The notes beneath the pieces were generated by a model, which saw only the letters and a program-made list of their open reading frames with translations, ran no database searches and had not been told where the DNA came from. The position numbers were made by a program, and so were the translations under genes. Below are positions 1 to 5,588 of a DNA stretch of 5,588 nt, in pieces. Every line of letters begins with the position of its first letter. Position 1 is the stretch's first letter. This DNA comes from Bacteroidia bacterium (GTDB taxonomy: Bacteria > Bacteroidota > Bacteroidia > NS11-12g > UBA955): assembly GCA_023254645.1 (NCBI GenBank), contig JALRLA010000423.1, positions 1-5,588 of the forward strand, written 5' to 3'.

Positions 1-1
1 C

Positions 2-187
2 GTAGGATTTAGGCACGTTGAGATCGTGCCTTCCGATATGTCGGCTCAAAGTGCCTTGAAAGAATGCTTGAGAAAGCCTTTGTATGGCCTTCATGTCTTG
101 ATTCGAAAGGCGACATTGTTTGCCACGGGTCGCAGCACGAAAGGAGTTTTGTTTAGTCCCAATATGATCGCCATAGCCCATGTCTAA
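2..187 (+). CDS. C-terminal end of an unidentified protein (5' truncated by window edge)
   Basis: This frame is open from the left edge to a TAA at 185-187 and gives 61 residues, beginning VGFRHVEIV and ending NMIAIAHV. I do not recognise the family. Support for a real gene is that six of its seven leucines are TTG, the codon preferred by the confirmed genes here, and that its stop overlaps the start of the next gene by 8 bases, as in a co-transcribed run. The pattern 'GF-x-hydrophobic-E' followed later by 'LYGLHVLIRK' would fit the last two strands of a class I methyltransferase fold, but that is a weak guess. The opposite strand is also open here; its glutamine-rich product looks like a reflection of the TTG codons. 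Being only a fragment, it cannot be assigned a function from this window. Confidence 0.55.
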   Translation, partial: VGFRHVEIVPSDMSAQSALKECLRKPLYGLHVLIRKATLFATGRSTKGVLFSPNMIAIAHV

Positions 188-947
188 ACCCATTGCCTTA
201 ATTACGGGAGCGACCAGCGGCATTGGCCGCGCCACCGCTCAGCTTTTGTTTAATGAAGGATACCGACTGATCATCACCGGTCGCCGTTCACAGCGCTTGA
301 ACGAATTGTCTCTCGACTTGAAAGCCGAAGAAGACGAGATCTTGATAGCGAGTTTTGATGTTCGAGACCCTGAGGCTTGTGAGAGGTTTGTTTCTGAGCT
401 GCCCGAAAACTGGAAAGACATACAGGTTTTGGTGAACAATGCCGGTTTAGCATTGGGTTTATCGAAATTTTATGATGGCTCTTTGGAGCATTGGAATACC
501 ATGTTGGATACCAATGTGAAGGGCTTGCTGTACATGAGCAAAGCGGTAGCAAAAGGAATGCGAGAGCGGGGTCGAGGAGACATTGTGAACATCGGTTCCA
601 TTGCTGGTAAACAGGTCTATGACAATGGGAATGTTTACTGCGCTTCAAAGCATGCGGTTGATGCACTGACCCAGGCCATGCGCTTAGAGTTAGCTCCTGC
701 AGGCATACGCGTTTGTGGCATTCATCCAGGGGCCGTAGAGACAGAGTTTAGTCTTGTTCGGTTCGAAGGGGATTCCCAGCGAGCCAGCAGCGTGTACGAC
801 GGGTTTGAAAACCTGGTGGCCCAAGACATTGCCGAGGCCATTTCTTGGGTGTTGAGCCGACCCAAGCATGTCAATATCAACGATTTGGTCATTATGCCTC
901 AAGCCCAGCCTCAGGCATCTGTCATTCATAGAAACACCCCCTCATGA
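180..947 (+). CDS. NADP-dependent short-chain dehydrogenase/reductase, YdfG-like
   Basis: This is a classical short-chain dehydrogenase of 255 residues, close in length and sequence to E. coli YdfG (3-hydroxy acid dehydrogenase / malonic semialdehyde reductase). In order it shows the Rossmann glycine motif TGATSGIG (9-16), TGRR (33-36) whose arginines favour NADP(H), an aspartate in DVRD (60-63), NNAG (86-89), the catalytic serine S140 in NIGSIAG, and the catalytic pair Y153 and K157 in YCASK. YdfG-like marks include NNAGLALG, HPGAVETEF (182-190), NVRF-like LVRFEGD (192-198) and HVNINDLVIMP (230-240). It is expected to be a soluble cytoplasmic enzyme acting on small hydroxy acids or semialdehydes; the substrate is inferred. 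The start is forced: an in-frame TAG lies at 174-176, only one codon upstream of the ATG. No Shine-Dalgarno sequence is visible. It overlaps the preceding gene by 8 bases and yciH by 4. Confidence 0.95.
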   Translation: MSKPIALITGATSGIGRATAQLLFNEGYRLIITGRRSQRLNELSLDLKAEEDEILIASFDVRDPEACERFVSELPENWKDIQVLVNNAGLALGLSKFYDGSLEHWNTMLDTNVKGLLYMSKAVAKGMRERGRGDIVNIGSIAGKQVYDNGNVYCASKHAVDALTQAMRLELAPAGIRVCGIHPGAVETEFSLVRFEGDSQRASSVYDGFENLVAQDIAEAISWVLSRPKHVNINDLVIMPQAQPQASVIHRNTPS

Positions 948-1267
948 GCAACAAAAACAAAGGCAGAAACGGAGTCGTGTACAGCACAAATCCTGATTAT
1001 GTGTACGAGTCGGAGCAAGAACCCGATACCCTGGCTCCTGACCAGCAACGCTTGTACGTTCGCCGCGAAGTGCGAAATGGCAAACCCTGCGTGGTGGTAA
1101 AGGACTTTATAGGTCAATCAGATGATCTCAAAGCCTTGGAGAAAAAGCTCAAGAATCATTTTGGAACCGGTGGTTCATCGAAAGATGGCGATATTTTGAT
1201 TCAGGGAGATATACTGGACAAATTGCGCCAGTATTTGCAAGCCCAAGGTTACAAGACCAAAGGTTAG
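944..1267 (+). CDS. yciH: SUI1/eIF1-type translation initiation factor (YciH family)
   Basis: This 107-residue protein carries a SUI1/eIF1-like domain from about residue 36 to 105. The diagnostic stretch is FGTGGSSKDGDILIQGD (73-89), which corresponds to CGCGGAVKDGVIEIQGD in E. coli YciH, preceded by a VRREVRNGKPCVVVKDF segment and followed by an amphipathic helix ending QAQGYKTKG. Members of the family resemble eukaryotic eIF1 and are thought to act at the small ribosomal subunit on start selection; the bacterial role is less well defined. The N-terminal GRNGVVYSTNPDYVY resembles other Bacteroidota members as I recall them. The start codon sits inside an ATGA overlap with the dehydrogenase stop, implying translational coupling. 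The TAG stop at 1265-1267 interlocks with the msrA stop on the other strand. Confidence 0.93.
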   Translation: MSNKNKGRNGVVYSTNPDYVYESEQEPDTLAPDQQRLYVRREVRNGKPCVVVKDFIGQSDDLKALEKKLKNHFGTGGSSKDGDILIQGDILDKLRQYLQAQGYKTKG

Positions 1268-1881
1268 TGGGCCTTTTGCTTTTCGGCAAAGAGCTCTTTG
1301 AACTTCTTAACTTTCTCGCCGACCACGAACGTGCAGTAAGGCTGATTGGGGTTTTGGCGGTAATAATCCTGGTGATACTCTTCGGCTACGGAGAAATCCC
1401 TCAAGGGTTCAATCACAGTCACCACAGGGTCTGACCACAATCCCGATTCTTCTACGGCTTCCTTACTGGCAATGGCCAGCAATCGTTGTTCTTCAGTTTC
1501 ATAGAAAATACCGCTGCGGTATTGGGTACCTACATCGTTTCCTTGACGGTTCAAGGTCGTAGGATTGTGAATGCGCCAAAAGACTTCTAACAATTCGGCA
1601 TAGCTAACCACGCTGCTGTCGTATTCAATGCGAACCACTTCTGCACAGCCCGTTCTACCGGTGCAAACTTCTCGATAGGTCGGATTCTTGACCAAGCCGT
1701 TGCTGTATCCGCTGATGACATTTTCAACGCCATTCATTTCGCGGTAAACCGCGTCTAGGCACCAAAAACATCCGCCGGCTAATACAGCGTGACTCAATGT
1801 GGGTTTAGGATCTTGCATGGCAGTAGATGATTGACACGAAACTATAGCAAATAGACAGAGAAAAAGTTTAGAAACGTTCAT
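1264..1881 (-). CDS. msrA: Peptide-methionine (S)-S-oxide reductase MsrA, predicted lipoprotein
   Basis: MsrA reduces methionine-S-sulfoxide in oxidised proteins. The 205-residue product has the catalytic cysteine C38 in GCFWC (37-41), Y69 in PTYREV, E81 in GCAEVV, and D116 and Y121 in GNDVGTQYRS; these match the active-site residues of E. coli MsrA. C41, C73, C79 or C183 (PYC) are candidate resolving cysteines. The first 15 residues are a hydrophobic signal ending in a lipobox-like IVSC, so C16 is the likely lipid anchor and the enzyme should sit in the envelope. Two departures from the usual motifs are GCFWCLD where GCFWCxE is common, and GCAEVV where GHAEVV is common. The gene starts within the 3' end of the PAP2 gene (14-base overlap), so the two are probably one transcript. 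No Shine-Dalgarno sequence is visible. Confidence 0.96.
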   Translation of the reverse strand: MNVSKLFLCLFAIVSCQSSTAMQDPKPTLSHAVLAGGCFWCLDAVYREMNGVENVISGYSNGLVKNPTYREVCTGRTGCAEVVRIEYDSSVVSYAELLEVFWRIHNPTTLNRQGNDVGTQYRSGIFYETEEQRLLAIASKEAVEESGLWSDPVVTVIEPLRDFSVAEEYHQDYYRQNPNQPYCTFVVGEKVKKFKELFAEKQKAH

Positions 1882-2560
1882 GAATGGCTTGGTTTAAAAC
1901 GGCGATTCCCACTCCCAAAGCCATACCCGCTAAAATGTCTGTGGGGTAGTGCTTGCCGGCAGCTACACGCAAGGTCGCGGTGCTAAGGGCCAAGGCTCCA
2001 GAGCCGATGGCAATGACATTGGCGGCTTTCTTTAGGTCGGGTTGGGAGCGCATGGCCAAAATGGCGGTGGTAGCAGCGGCTGCAGTGGTCGAACTATGGC
2101 CACTGATGAAGCTGTAGAATTGATCCCGGTGGTCATAGGGATAGCCGGGTTGGTTGAAGGGCCGGGCACGTCGGGCTGTTAGTTTGATGCTTTGGGTTAT
2201 GTTGCCCGCTATGAGCACATTCTGTGCGCCCAATTGCCAGTATTGAATTCGATCCTGTGCCGGCAAAAAGAAGCCCATGGCCGCAAAACTGGCAAAGCAA
2301 GCGGTTTTGGTTTTGTCAGAGGCCCAGGCATAGGGTTTGCGCAATTCAGTCGGAGCCCATTTGTCAATGCCTACGGTTCGCCAATAATTTCCCTCAATGG
2401 GTACGCGATTTTCCCATTGCTTATTGACGGCGTAATGAAGGGCAGAAACGCCCCAAATGCTGGCATCTCGAGTCCAATTTACCGAGTAAGATTGGGCCTG
2501 GAGACGACTGATTTGGATAAAGAATAACAAAAAAATAATGCACAACCTGCGAAGTGTCAT
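1868..2560 (-). CDS. PAP2-family membrane phosphatase
   Basis: This is a PAP2 / type 2 phosphatidic acid phosphatase-like enzyme of 230 residues, expected to hydrolyse lipid or polyprenyl phosphates at the outer face of the inner membrane. Numbered from the ATG at 2560, the three catalytic motifs are K126-x6-R133-P134 (KLTARRARP), S153-G154-H155 (ISGHSS in place of PSGH) and R198-x5-H204-x3-D208 (LRVAAGKHYPTD). The N-terminus MTLRRLCIIFLLFF followed by LQAQSYS looks like a cleavable signal peptide; at least three later hydrophobic stretches flank the motifs. The frame can be extended to a TTG at 2608, but that adds 16 residues ahead of an otherwise normal signal peptide, so the ATG is preferred. 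It leads a probable two-gene unit with msrA. The exact substrate (undecaprenyl diphosphate, phosphatidate or lipid A phosphate) cannot be told from sequence. Confidence 0.9.
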   Translation of the reverse strand: MTLRRLCIIFLLFFIQISRLQAQSYSVNWTRDASIWGVSALHYAVNKQWENRVPIEGNYWRTVGIDKWAPTELRKPYAWASDKTKTACFASFAAMGFFLPAQDRIQYWQLGAQNVLIAGNITQSIKLTARRARPFNQPGYPYDHRDQFYSFISGHSSTTAAAATTAILAMRSQPDLKKAANVIAIGSGALALSTATLRVAAGKHYPTDILAGMALGVGIAVLNQAIHERF

Positions 2561-2748
2561 GAAAACACTTTTAGTAGATGTCAATGGGTATAAATTCAAG
2601 GTTTTCAAATGTCTAGGGGGAAATTGAGGCTTTAATTTTGGCGTTTTGTCTGTGCGTAAGTCAGAGAGACTTGGATCTTCCTGAAGTAGGCAGTAGCCCG
2701 TTTGCTCGGGGTACCTTTGTGCCTGTATTCAAATTTATCTGATTCTTC
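2561..2748. promoter_or_regulatory. Divergent intergenic region between the PAP2 gene and pckA
   Basis: These 188 bases separate two divergently read units and must hold both promoters. The pckA side has a clear -7 box (listed separately). On the PAP2 side, read on the minus strand, TTTG (complement of 2606-2609) is followed by an A/T-rich TATACCCATTG-like stretch (2582-2592), which only loosely fits a Bacteroidota promoter. A CCCG/CGGG pair around a six-base loop (2697-2710) lies just before the pckA -7 box, but is too short to call an operator. I see no small ORF or riboswitch-like fold. Confidence 0.5.
2712..2719 (+). promoter_or_regulatory. Bacteroidota-type -7 promoter box for pckA
   Basis: TACCTTTG matches the TAnnTTTG -7 consensus used by the primary sigma factor of Bacteroidota. 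It ends 29 bases before the pckA ATG, predicting a 5' leader of roughly 20-25 bases. No TTTG or TTG is found at the expected -33 position (about 2687-2693), so the promoter may be weak or activator-assisted, which would suit a regulated gluconeogenic gene; that last point is inference. Confidence 0.6.
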
Positions 2749-4341
2749 ATGAATAATGCCGAACTGATTGCGGGAATTAAAAACCGAGCCAACCAGGTTT
2801 ATGACAATCTAAGCACCCAAGAATTAATTGACTTGGCGATTTCAACAGGCGAAGGCCGACTCACTGACAAAGGGGCCTTGGCTGCCGATACCGGTGAGTT
2901 TACTGGTCGCAGCCCCAAAGACAAGTTTATGGTCAAAGACGAACTCACAGCCAATACTGTGTGGTGGGGTCCCGTCAATCAAGCTTTTGAGCCTGAGAAG
3001 TTCGACGCTCTTTTGGTTCGCATGTGCGAACATTTGGAGGGCAAAACCTTGTATTCCCGTCATGCCTATGCTTGTGCTGACGATGATTATCGTCTGAATA
3101 TTCAGGTGATTACAGAAAGCGCCTACCAGAACTTGTTCGCCAAGAACTTGTTTTTGCGCCCCAGTGAGGCAGAAGTTGCCTCGGCGCCGACTGAGTGGTT
3201 GATTTTGGCCGTGCCGAGTTTCATGGCTGACCCGCAAAGAGACGGTACACGTCAGCATAACTTTACCATAGTATCCATGAGTCGTAAGATCATTTTGATT
3301 GGAGGCAGCGGTTACACCGGTGAAATCAAGAAAGGAATTTTCGGGGTCTTGAATTACATCTTGCCCCAAGAGCGTGGAGTATTGTCCATGCACTGCAGTG
3401 CCAACATAGGTCAAAAAGGAGATACAGCGGTGTTCTTTGGTCTGTCAGGTACGGGTAAAACCACTTTGTCTGCAGACCCTCAGCGCGCTTTGATTGGCGA
3501 TGACGAACACGGTTGGAGCCAGGATACTGTGTTCAATTTTGAAGGGGGTTGCTACGCCAAGTGCGTGGGATTGACCGAAGAAAAAGAACCCCAAATCTGG
3601 AATGCCATCAAGCCGGGAGCCTTGGTGGAGAACGTTCGTTTCTTCGAAGGTTCTGATGTTCCGAATTACGAAGACATCAGCGTGACGGAAAACACCCGAG
3701 TGGCTTACCCCATCGACCACATCGATGGCATTGCCATTCCTTCTATAGGCAAAGCACCCGAGAACATCTTCTTCTTGACGGCTGATGCCTTTGGTGTGCT
3801 GCCCCCCATTAGCAAACTGAGCCCCGATCAAGCCATGTATCACTTCATCAGCGGATACACAGCCAAGGTAGCGGGAACAGAAGCCGGTGTCACAGAGCCA
3901 CAGGCGACCTTCTCCGCCTGCTTTGGTCAAGCCTTTTTGCCCTTGCATCCCGCCAAATACGCCCAAATGTTGGGTGAAAAACTCAAGCAAAATTCCCATA
4001 TCAATGTTTGGTTGGTCAACACGGGTTGGACCGGAGGCCCTTACGGAGTAGGCGAGCGCATGAAATTGAAGTTCACCCGCGCTATGATCACTGCCGCTTT
4101 GGAAGGAGAGTTGGTGGGTAGCTTTGAGCAGCACCCTGTCTTTGGTGTGTACATGCCCGAATCATGTCCTAATGTGCCGACTGAGTTGTTGAATCCTCGT
4201 CATACTTGGGCTGATTCTGATGCTTATGATGCTCAATGCGATAAATTGGCTCAGTTGTTCAATGACAATTTTGAAAAATTTGCAGAAGGCTCCAGCGAAG
4301 AAATCAAGGCTGCTGCTCCTGTGATGAGAGCTCAAGCTTAA
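2749..4341 (+). CDS. pckA: Phosphoenolpyruvate carboxykinase (ATP)
   Basis: PckA converts oxaloacetate and ATP to phosphoenolpyruvate, CO2 and ADP, the entry step of gluconeogenesis; in some anaerobes it runs in reverse. The 530-residue length fits the ATP-dependent family (E. coli, 540). Motifs in order: FTGRSPKDKF (51-60) with substrate-binding R54; the metal-binding K195 in EIKKGIFG and H215 in MHCSAN; the P-loop GLSGTGKT (231-238); LIGDDEHGW (248-256) with D252 as a metal ligand; FNFEGGCYAK (262-271); and ENTRVAYPI (314-322) with R317. All catalytic residues expected from the E. coli enzyme are present. The start is forced by an in-frame TGA at 2740-2742, two codons upstream. It stands alone, with a divergent gene upstream and a strong terminator downstream. 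Long open frames on its complementary strand are shadows. Confidence 0.98.
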   Translation: MNNAELIAGIKNRANQVYDNLSTQELIDLAISTGEGRLTDKGALAADTGEFTGRSPKDKFMVKDELTANTVWWGPVNQAFEPEKFDALLVRMCEHLEGKTLYSRHAYACADDDYRLNIQVITESAYQNLFAKNLFLRPSEAEVASAPTEWLILAVPSFMADPQRDGTRQHNFTIVSMSRKIILIGGSGYTGEIKKGIFGVLNYILPQERGVLSMHCSANIGQKGDTAVFFGLSGTGKTTLSADPQRALIGDDEHGWSQDTVFNFEGGCYAKCVGLTEEKEPQIWNAIKPGALVENVRFFEGSDVPNYEDISVTENTRVAYPIDHIDGIAIPSIGKAPENIFFLTADAFGVLPPISKLSPDQAMYHFISGYTAKVAGTEAGVTEPQATFSACFGQAFLPLHPAKYAQMLGEKLKQNSHINVWLVNTGWTGGPYGVGERMKLKFTRAMITAALEGELVGSFEQHPVFGVYMPESCPNVPTELLNPRHTWADSDAYDAQCDKLAQLFNDNFEKFAEGSSEEIKAAAPVMRAQA

Positions 4342-4363
4342 AGCCTTTGCACAAGCTCCTTTG

Positions 4364-4392
4364 AAAGGGCACCTTCGGGTGCCTTTTTTTTT
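4364..4392 (+). terminator. Rho-independent terminator after pckA
   Basis: A perfect six-pair stem GGCACC / GGTGCC (4368-4373 with 4378-4383) closes a TTCG loop, giving the very stable C(UUCG)G tetraloop in RNA. A G-T pair and three A-T pairs can extend the stem outward, and nine T residues follow (4384-4392). It lies 22 bases after the pckA stop codon and separates pckA from alaS. Its T-tract runs into the place where the -33 element of the alaS promoter would lie. Confidence 0.93.
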
Positions 4393-4412
4393 AGTAGGCA
4401 AGGACCCTTGTG

Positions 4413-4420
4413 TATCTTTG
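4413..4420 (+). promoter_or_regulatory. Bacteroidota-type -7 promoter box for alaS
   Basis: TATCTTTG is an exact TAnnTTTG match. It ends only 7 bases before the alaS ATG at 4428, so transcription should start at or within a few bases of the start codon. No good TTTG lies 19-21 bases upstream; the nearest candidate is TTTAG at 4390-4394, which overlaps the T-tract of the pckA terminator. Confidence 0.65.
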
Positions 4421-4427
4421 CAGCCGT

Positions 4428-5588
4428 ATGGCAATCAGCAGCTCAGAGATACGGGCCAAATACTTGGAATTCTTTGCCCAAAAAGGGCATAAAATAGTCC
4501 CTTCGGCACCCATTGTGGTCAAAGGTGATCCCACCTTGATGTTCACCAATGCGGGCATGAATCAATTCAAAGACTATTTCTTGGGCAATGCTGAAGCCTC
4601 GCATAAACGTGTAGCCGATACCCAGAAATGCTTGCGCGTTAGCGGCAAGCACAACGATTTGGACGAAGTTGGGCATGACCATTATCACCACACCATGTTC
4701 GAAATGCTGGGCAACTGGAGTTTTGGAGACTATTTCAAAGTCGATGCCATTGACTGGGCTTGGGAATTGCTAACCCAAGTTTATGGCTTGCCCGAAGAAC
4801 AGTTGTTTGTTACGGTTTTTGAGGGAGATTCAGCCTCGAATGTGCCCTTTGATCAAGAGGCATATGATCGCTGGATAAAGTGGGTTCCTATCAACCGAAT
4901 CATCAACGGCAACAAGAAAGACAACTTCTGGGAAATGGGAGACACTGGCCCATGTGGTCCCTGTACGGAGATTCACTTTGACATGCGCAGTGCTGAAGAT
5001 AGGGCTGCTGTTGATGGTGCGAGCTTGGTCAATAAAGATCATCCTGAGGTGATTGAGATTTGGAACCTAGTTTTCATGGAGTTCAATCGCCAGGCCAATG
5101 GGTCTCTAGTGAAGTTGCCTGCCCAACACGTGGATACGGGAATGGGTTTTGAGCGCTTGACCCGCGCCATACAAGGTAAAAGCAGCAACTACGATACCGA
5201 TATTTTCCAGTACCTCATTGCCAAAACGGGCCAATTGAGTGGCCATTCATATGGCGATAAGGAAGAAAACGACATTGCTTTTCGAGTCATCGCCGACCAC
5301 GTGCGCGCCGTTGCCTTATGCATTGCCGATGGCCAATTGCCTTCCAACGCCGGTGCCGGTTATGTCATTCGACGCATCTTGCGCCGCGCCGTTCGCTACG
5401 GGTACAGCTATTTGAATCTGCAACAACCCTTTTTGTGCGAATTGGTGCCCGATTTGAGTCAATTCTTTGCTGATGCTTTCCCTGAACTCGCTCAGCAACA
5501 AGACTTTGTTTCGAAGGTGATTCGAGAAGAGGAGTTGAGTTTCTTCCGAACAGTGGCTACGGGGATGTCTCGCATTCATTCGTTTTTA
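4428..5588 (+). CDS. alaS: Alanyl-tRNA synthetase, N-terminal part (3' truncated by window edge)
   Basis: AlaS attaches alanine to tRNA-Ala. The frame runs uninterrupted for 387 codons to the window end, under half of the usual 870-880 residues. It covers the class II catalytic domain and the start of the tRNA-recognition region: [16 protein letters not shown] (34-49), the motif 1-2 region with [11 protein letters not shown] (68-78) and [17 protein letters not shown] (87-103), [11 protein letters not shown] (172-182), [11 protein letters not shown] (211-221), motif 3 DTGMGFER (236-243), ADHVRA (289-294) and [11 protein letters not shown] (315-325). The start MAISSSEIR lines up with MSKSTAEIR of E. 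coli AlaS. A GTG at 4410 is in frame upstream but would include the -7 box. The editing and C-terminal oligomerisation domains lie outside the window. There is no Shine-Dalgarno sequence. Confidence 0.98.
   Translation, partial: MAISSSEIRAKYLEFFAQKGHKIVPSAPIVVKGDPTLMFTNAGMNQFKDYFLGNAEASHKRVADTQKCLRVSGKHNDLDEVGHDHYHHTMFEMLGNWSFGDYFKVDAIDWAWELLTQVYGLPEEQLFVTVFEGDSASNVPFDQEAYDRWIKWVPINRIINGNKKDNFWEMGDTGPCGPCTEIHFDMRSAEDRAAVDGASLVNKDHPEVIEIWNLVFMEFNRQANGSLVKLPAQHVDTGMGFERLTRAIQGKSSNYDTDIFQYLIAKTGQLSGHSYGDKEENDIAFRVIADHVRAVALCIADGQLPSNAGAGYVIRRILRRAVRYGYSYLNLQQPFLCELVPDLSQFFADAFPELAQQQDFVSKVIREEELSFFRTVATGMSRIHSFL

Noticed and set aside
1..181. Open frame on the minus strand, starting at an ATG at 181 and running off the left edge (60 codons).
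   Set aside because: Its product is unusually rich in glutamine because CAA codons are the complement of TTG leucines on the other strand. Its ATG also overlaps the well-supported dehydrogenase start, leaving no room for divergent promoters.
274..666. 130-codon minus-strand frame inside the dehydrogenase gene.
   Set aside because: The product is a histidine-, serine- and cysteine-rich shadow of a clear short-chain dehydrogenase reading frame.
2192..2527. Plus-strand open frames of 111 and 67 codons inside the PAP2 gene.
   Set aside because: They overlap the PAP2 catalytic region in other frames, and their products have no recognisable features.
2561..2608. Longer PAP2 protein from a TTG start at 2608.
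   Set aside because: The ATG at 2560 begins directly with a normal signal peptide; the TTG would add 16 residues ahead of it and overlap the likely promoter.
2697..2710. Small inverted repeat CCCG/CGGG before the pckA -7 box, as a possible operator.
   Set aside because: Four pairs around a six-base loop is too short to tell from chance.
3445..4134. 229-codon open frame antisense to pckA, with a second of 190 codons at 2842-3414.
   Set aside because: Both lie wholly inside pckA, whose catalytic motifs are intact. The products have no recognisable domain, and the long antisense frames follow from pckA's codon bias.
4443..5579. Minus-strand open frames inside alaS (4443-4691, 4830-5042, 5316-5579).
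   Set aside because: The plus strand encodes an uninterrupted alanyl-tRNA synthetase with all class II motifs, so these are shadows.
1..5588. A novel defence, mobile or secondary-metabolite system.
   Set aside because: Every complete gene belongs to a familiar housekeeping or enzyme family. I see no integrase, transposase, repeat array, toxin-antitoxin pair or terminal inverted repeats, and no shift in base composition by eye.

Overview
The window reads as ordinary chromosomal sequence from a member of the Bacteroidota, most likely a Flavobacteriia-type lineage. The reasons are: two exact matches to the Bacteroidota -7 promoter element TAnnTTTG (before pckA and alaS); no convincing Shine-Dalgarno sequence before any complete gene; a marked preference for TTG as the leucine codon; and a signal peptide ending in the 'AQ|S' style common in that phylum. 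The phylum is an inference from these traits, not from a database match.

Layout. Positions 2-1267 (+) hold a tightly overlapping three-gene run: the C-terminal end of an unidentified protein, a YdfG-type short-chain dehydrogenase, and a YciH/SUI1-type translation factor. Successive genes overlap by 8 and 4 bases. Positions 1264-2560 (-) hold a two-gene run read the other way: a PAP2-family membrane phosphatase, then a lipoprotein-type methionine sulfoxide reductase A (msrA), overlapping by 14 bases. The two runs meet tail to tail with interlocked stop codons and no intergenic space. A 188-base divergent region (2561-2748) separates the PAP2 gene from pckA. pckA (2749-4341, +) encodes ATP-dependent phosphoenolpyruvate carboxykinase and ends at a strong UUCG-loop terminator. 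From 4428 to the window edge runs the first 387 codons of alaS (alanyl-tRNA synthetase), which is open at the right end.

How the genes relate. This is mainly housekeeping: gluconeogenesis (pckA), tRNA charging (alaS), initiation fidelity (yciH), repair of oxidised envelope protein (msrA), lipid or polyprenyl-phosphate dephosphorylation (PAP2), and a small NADP-dependent dehydrogenase. PAP2 and MsrA both appear targeted to the envelope. I see no mobile element, CRISPR array, RNA gene, phage gene or defence system, and I do not think the window contains an undescribed system. The points most worth a second look are the alaS promoter, whose -7 box lies only 7 bases before the start codon (a possible leaderless mRNA), the compressed gene junctions, two departures from MsrA signature motifs, and the unidentified 5' partial gene.
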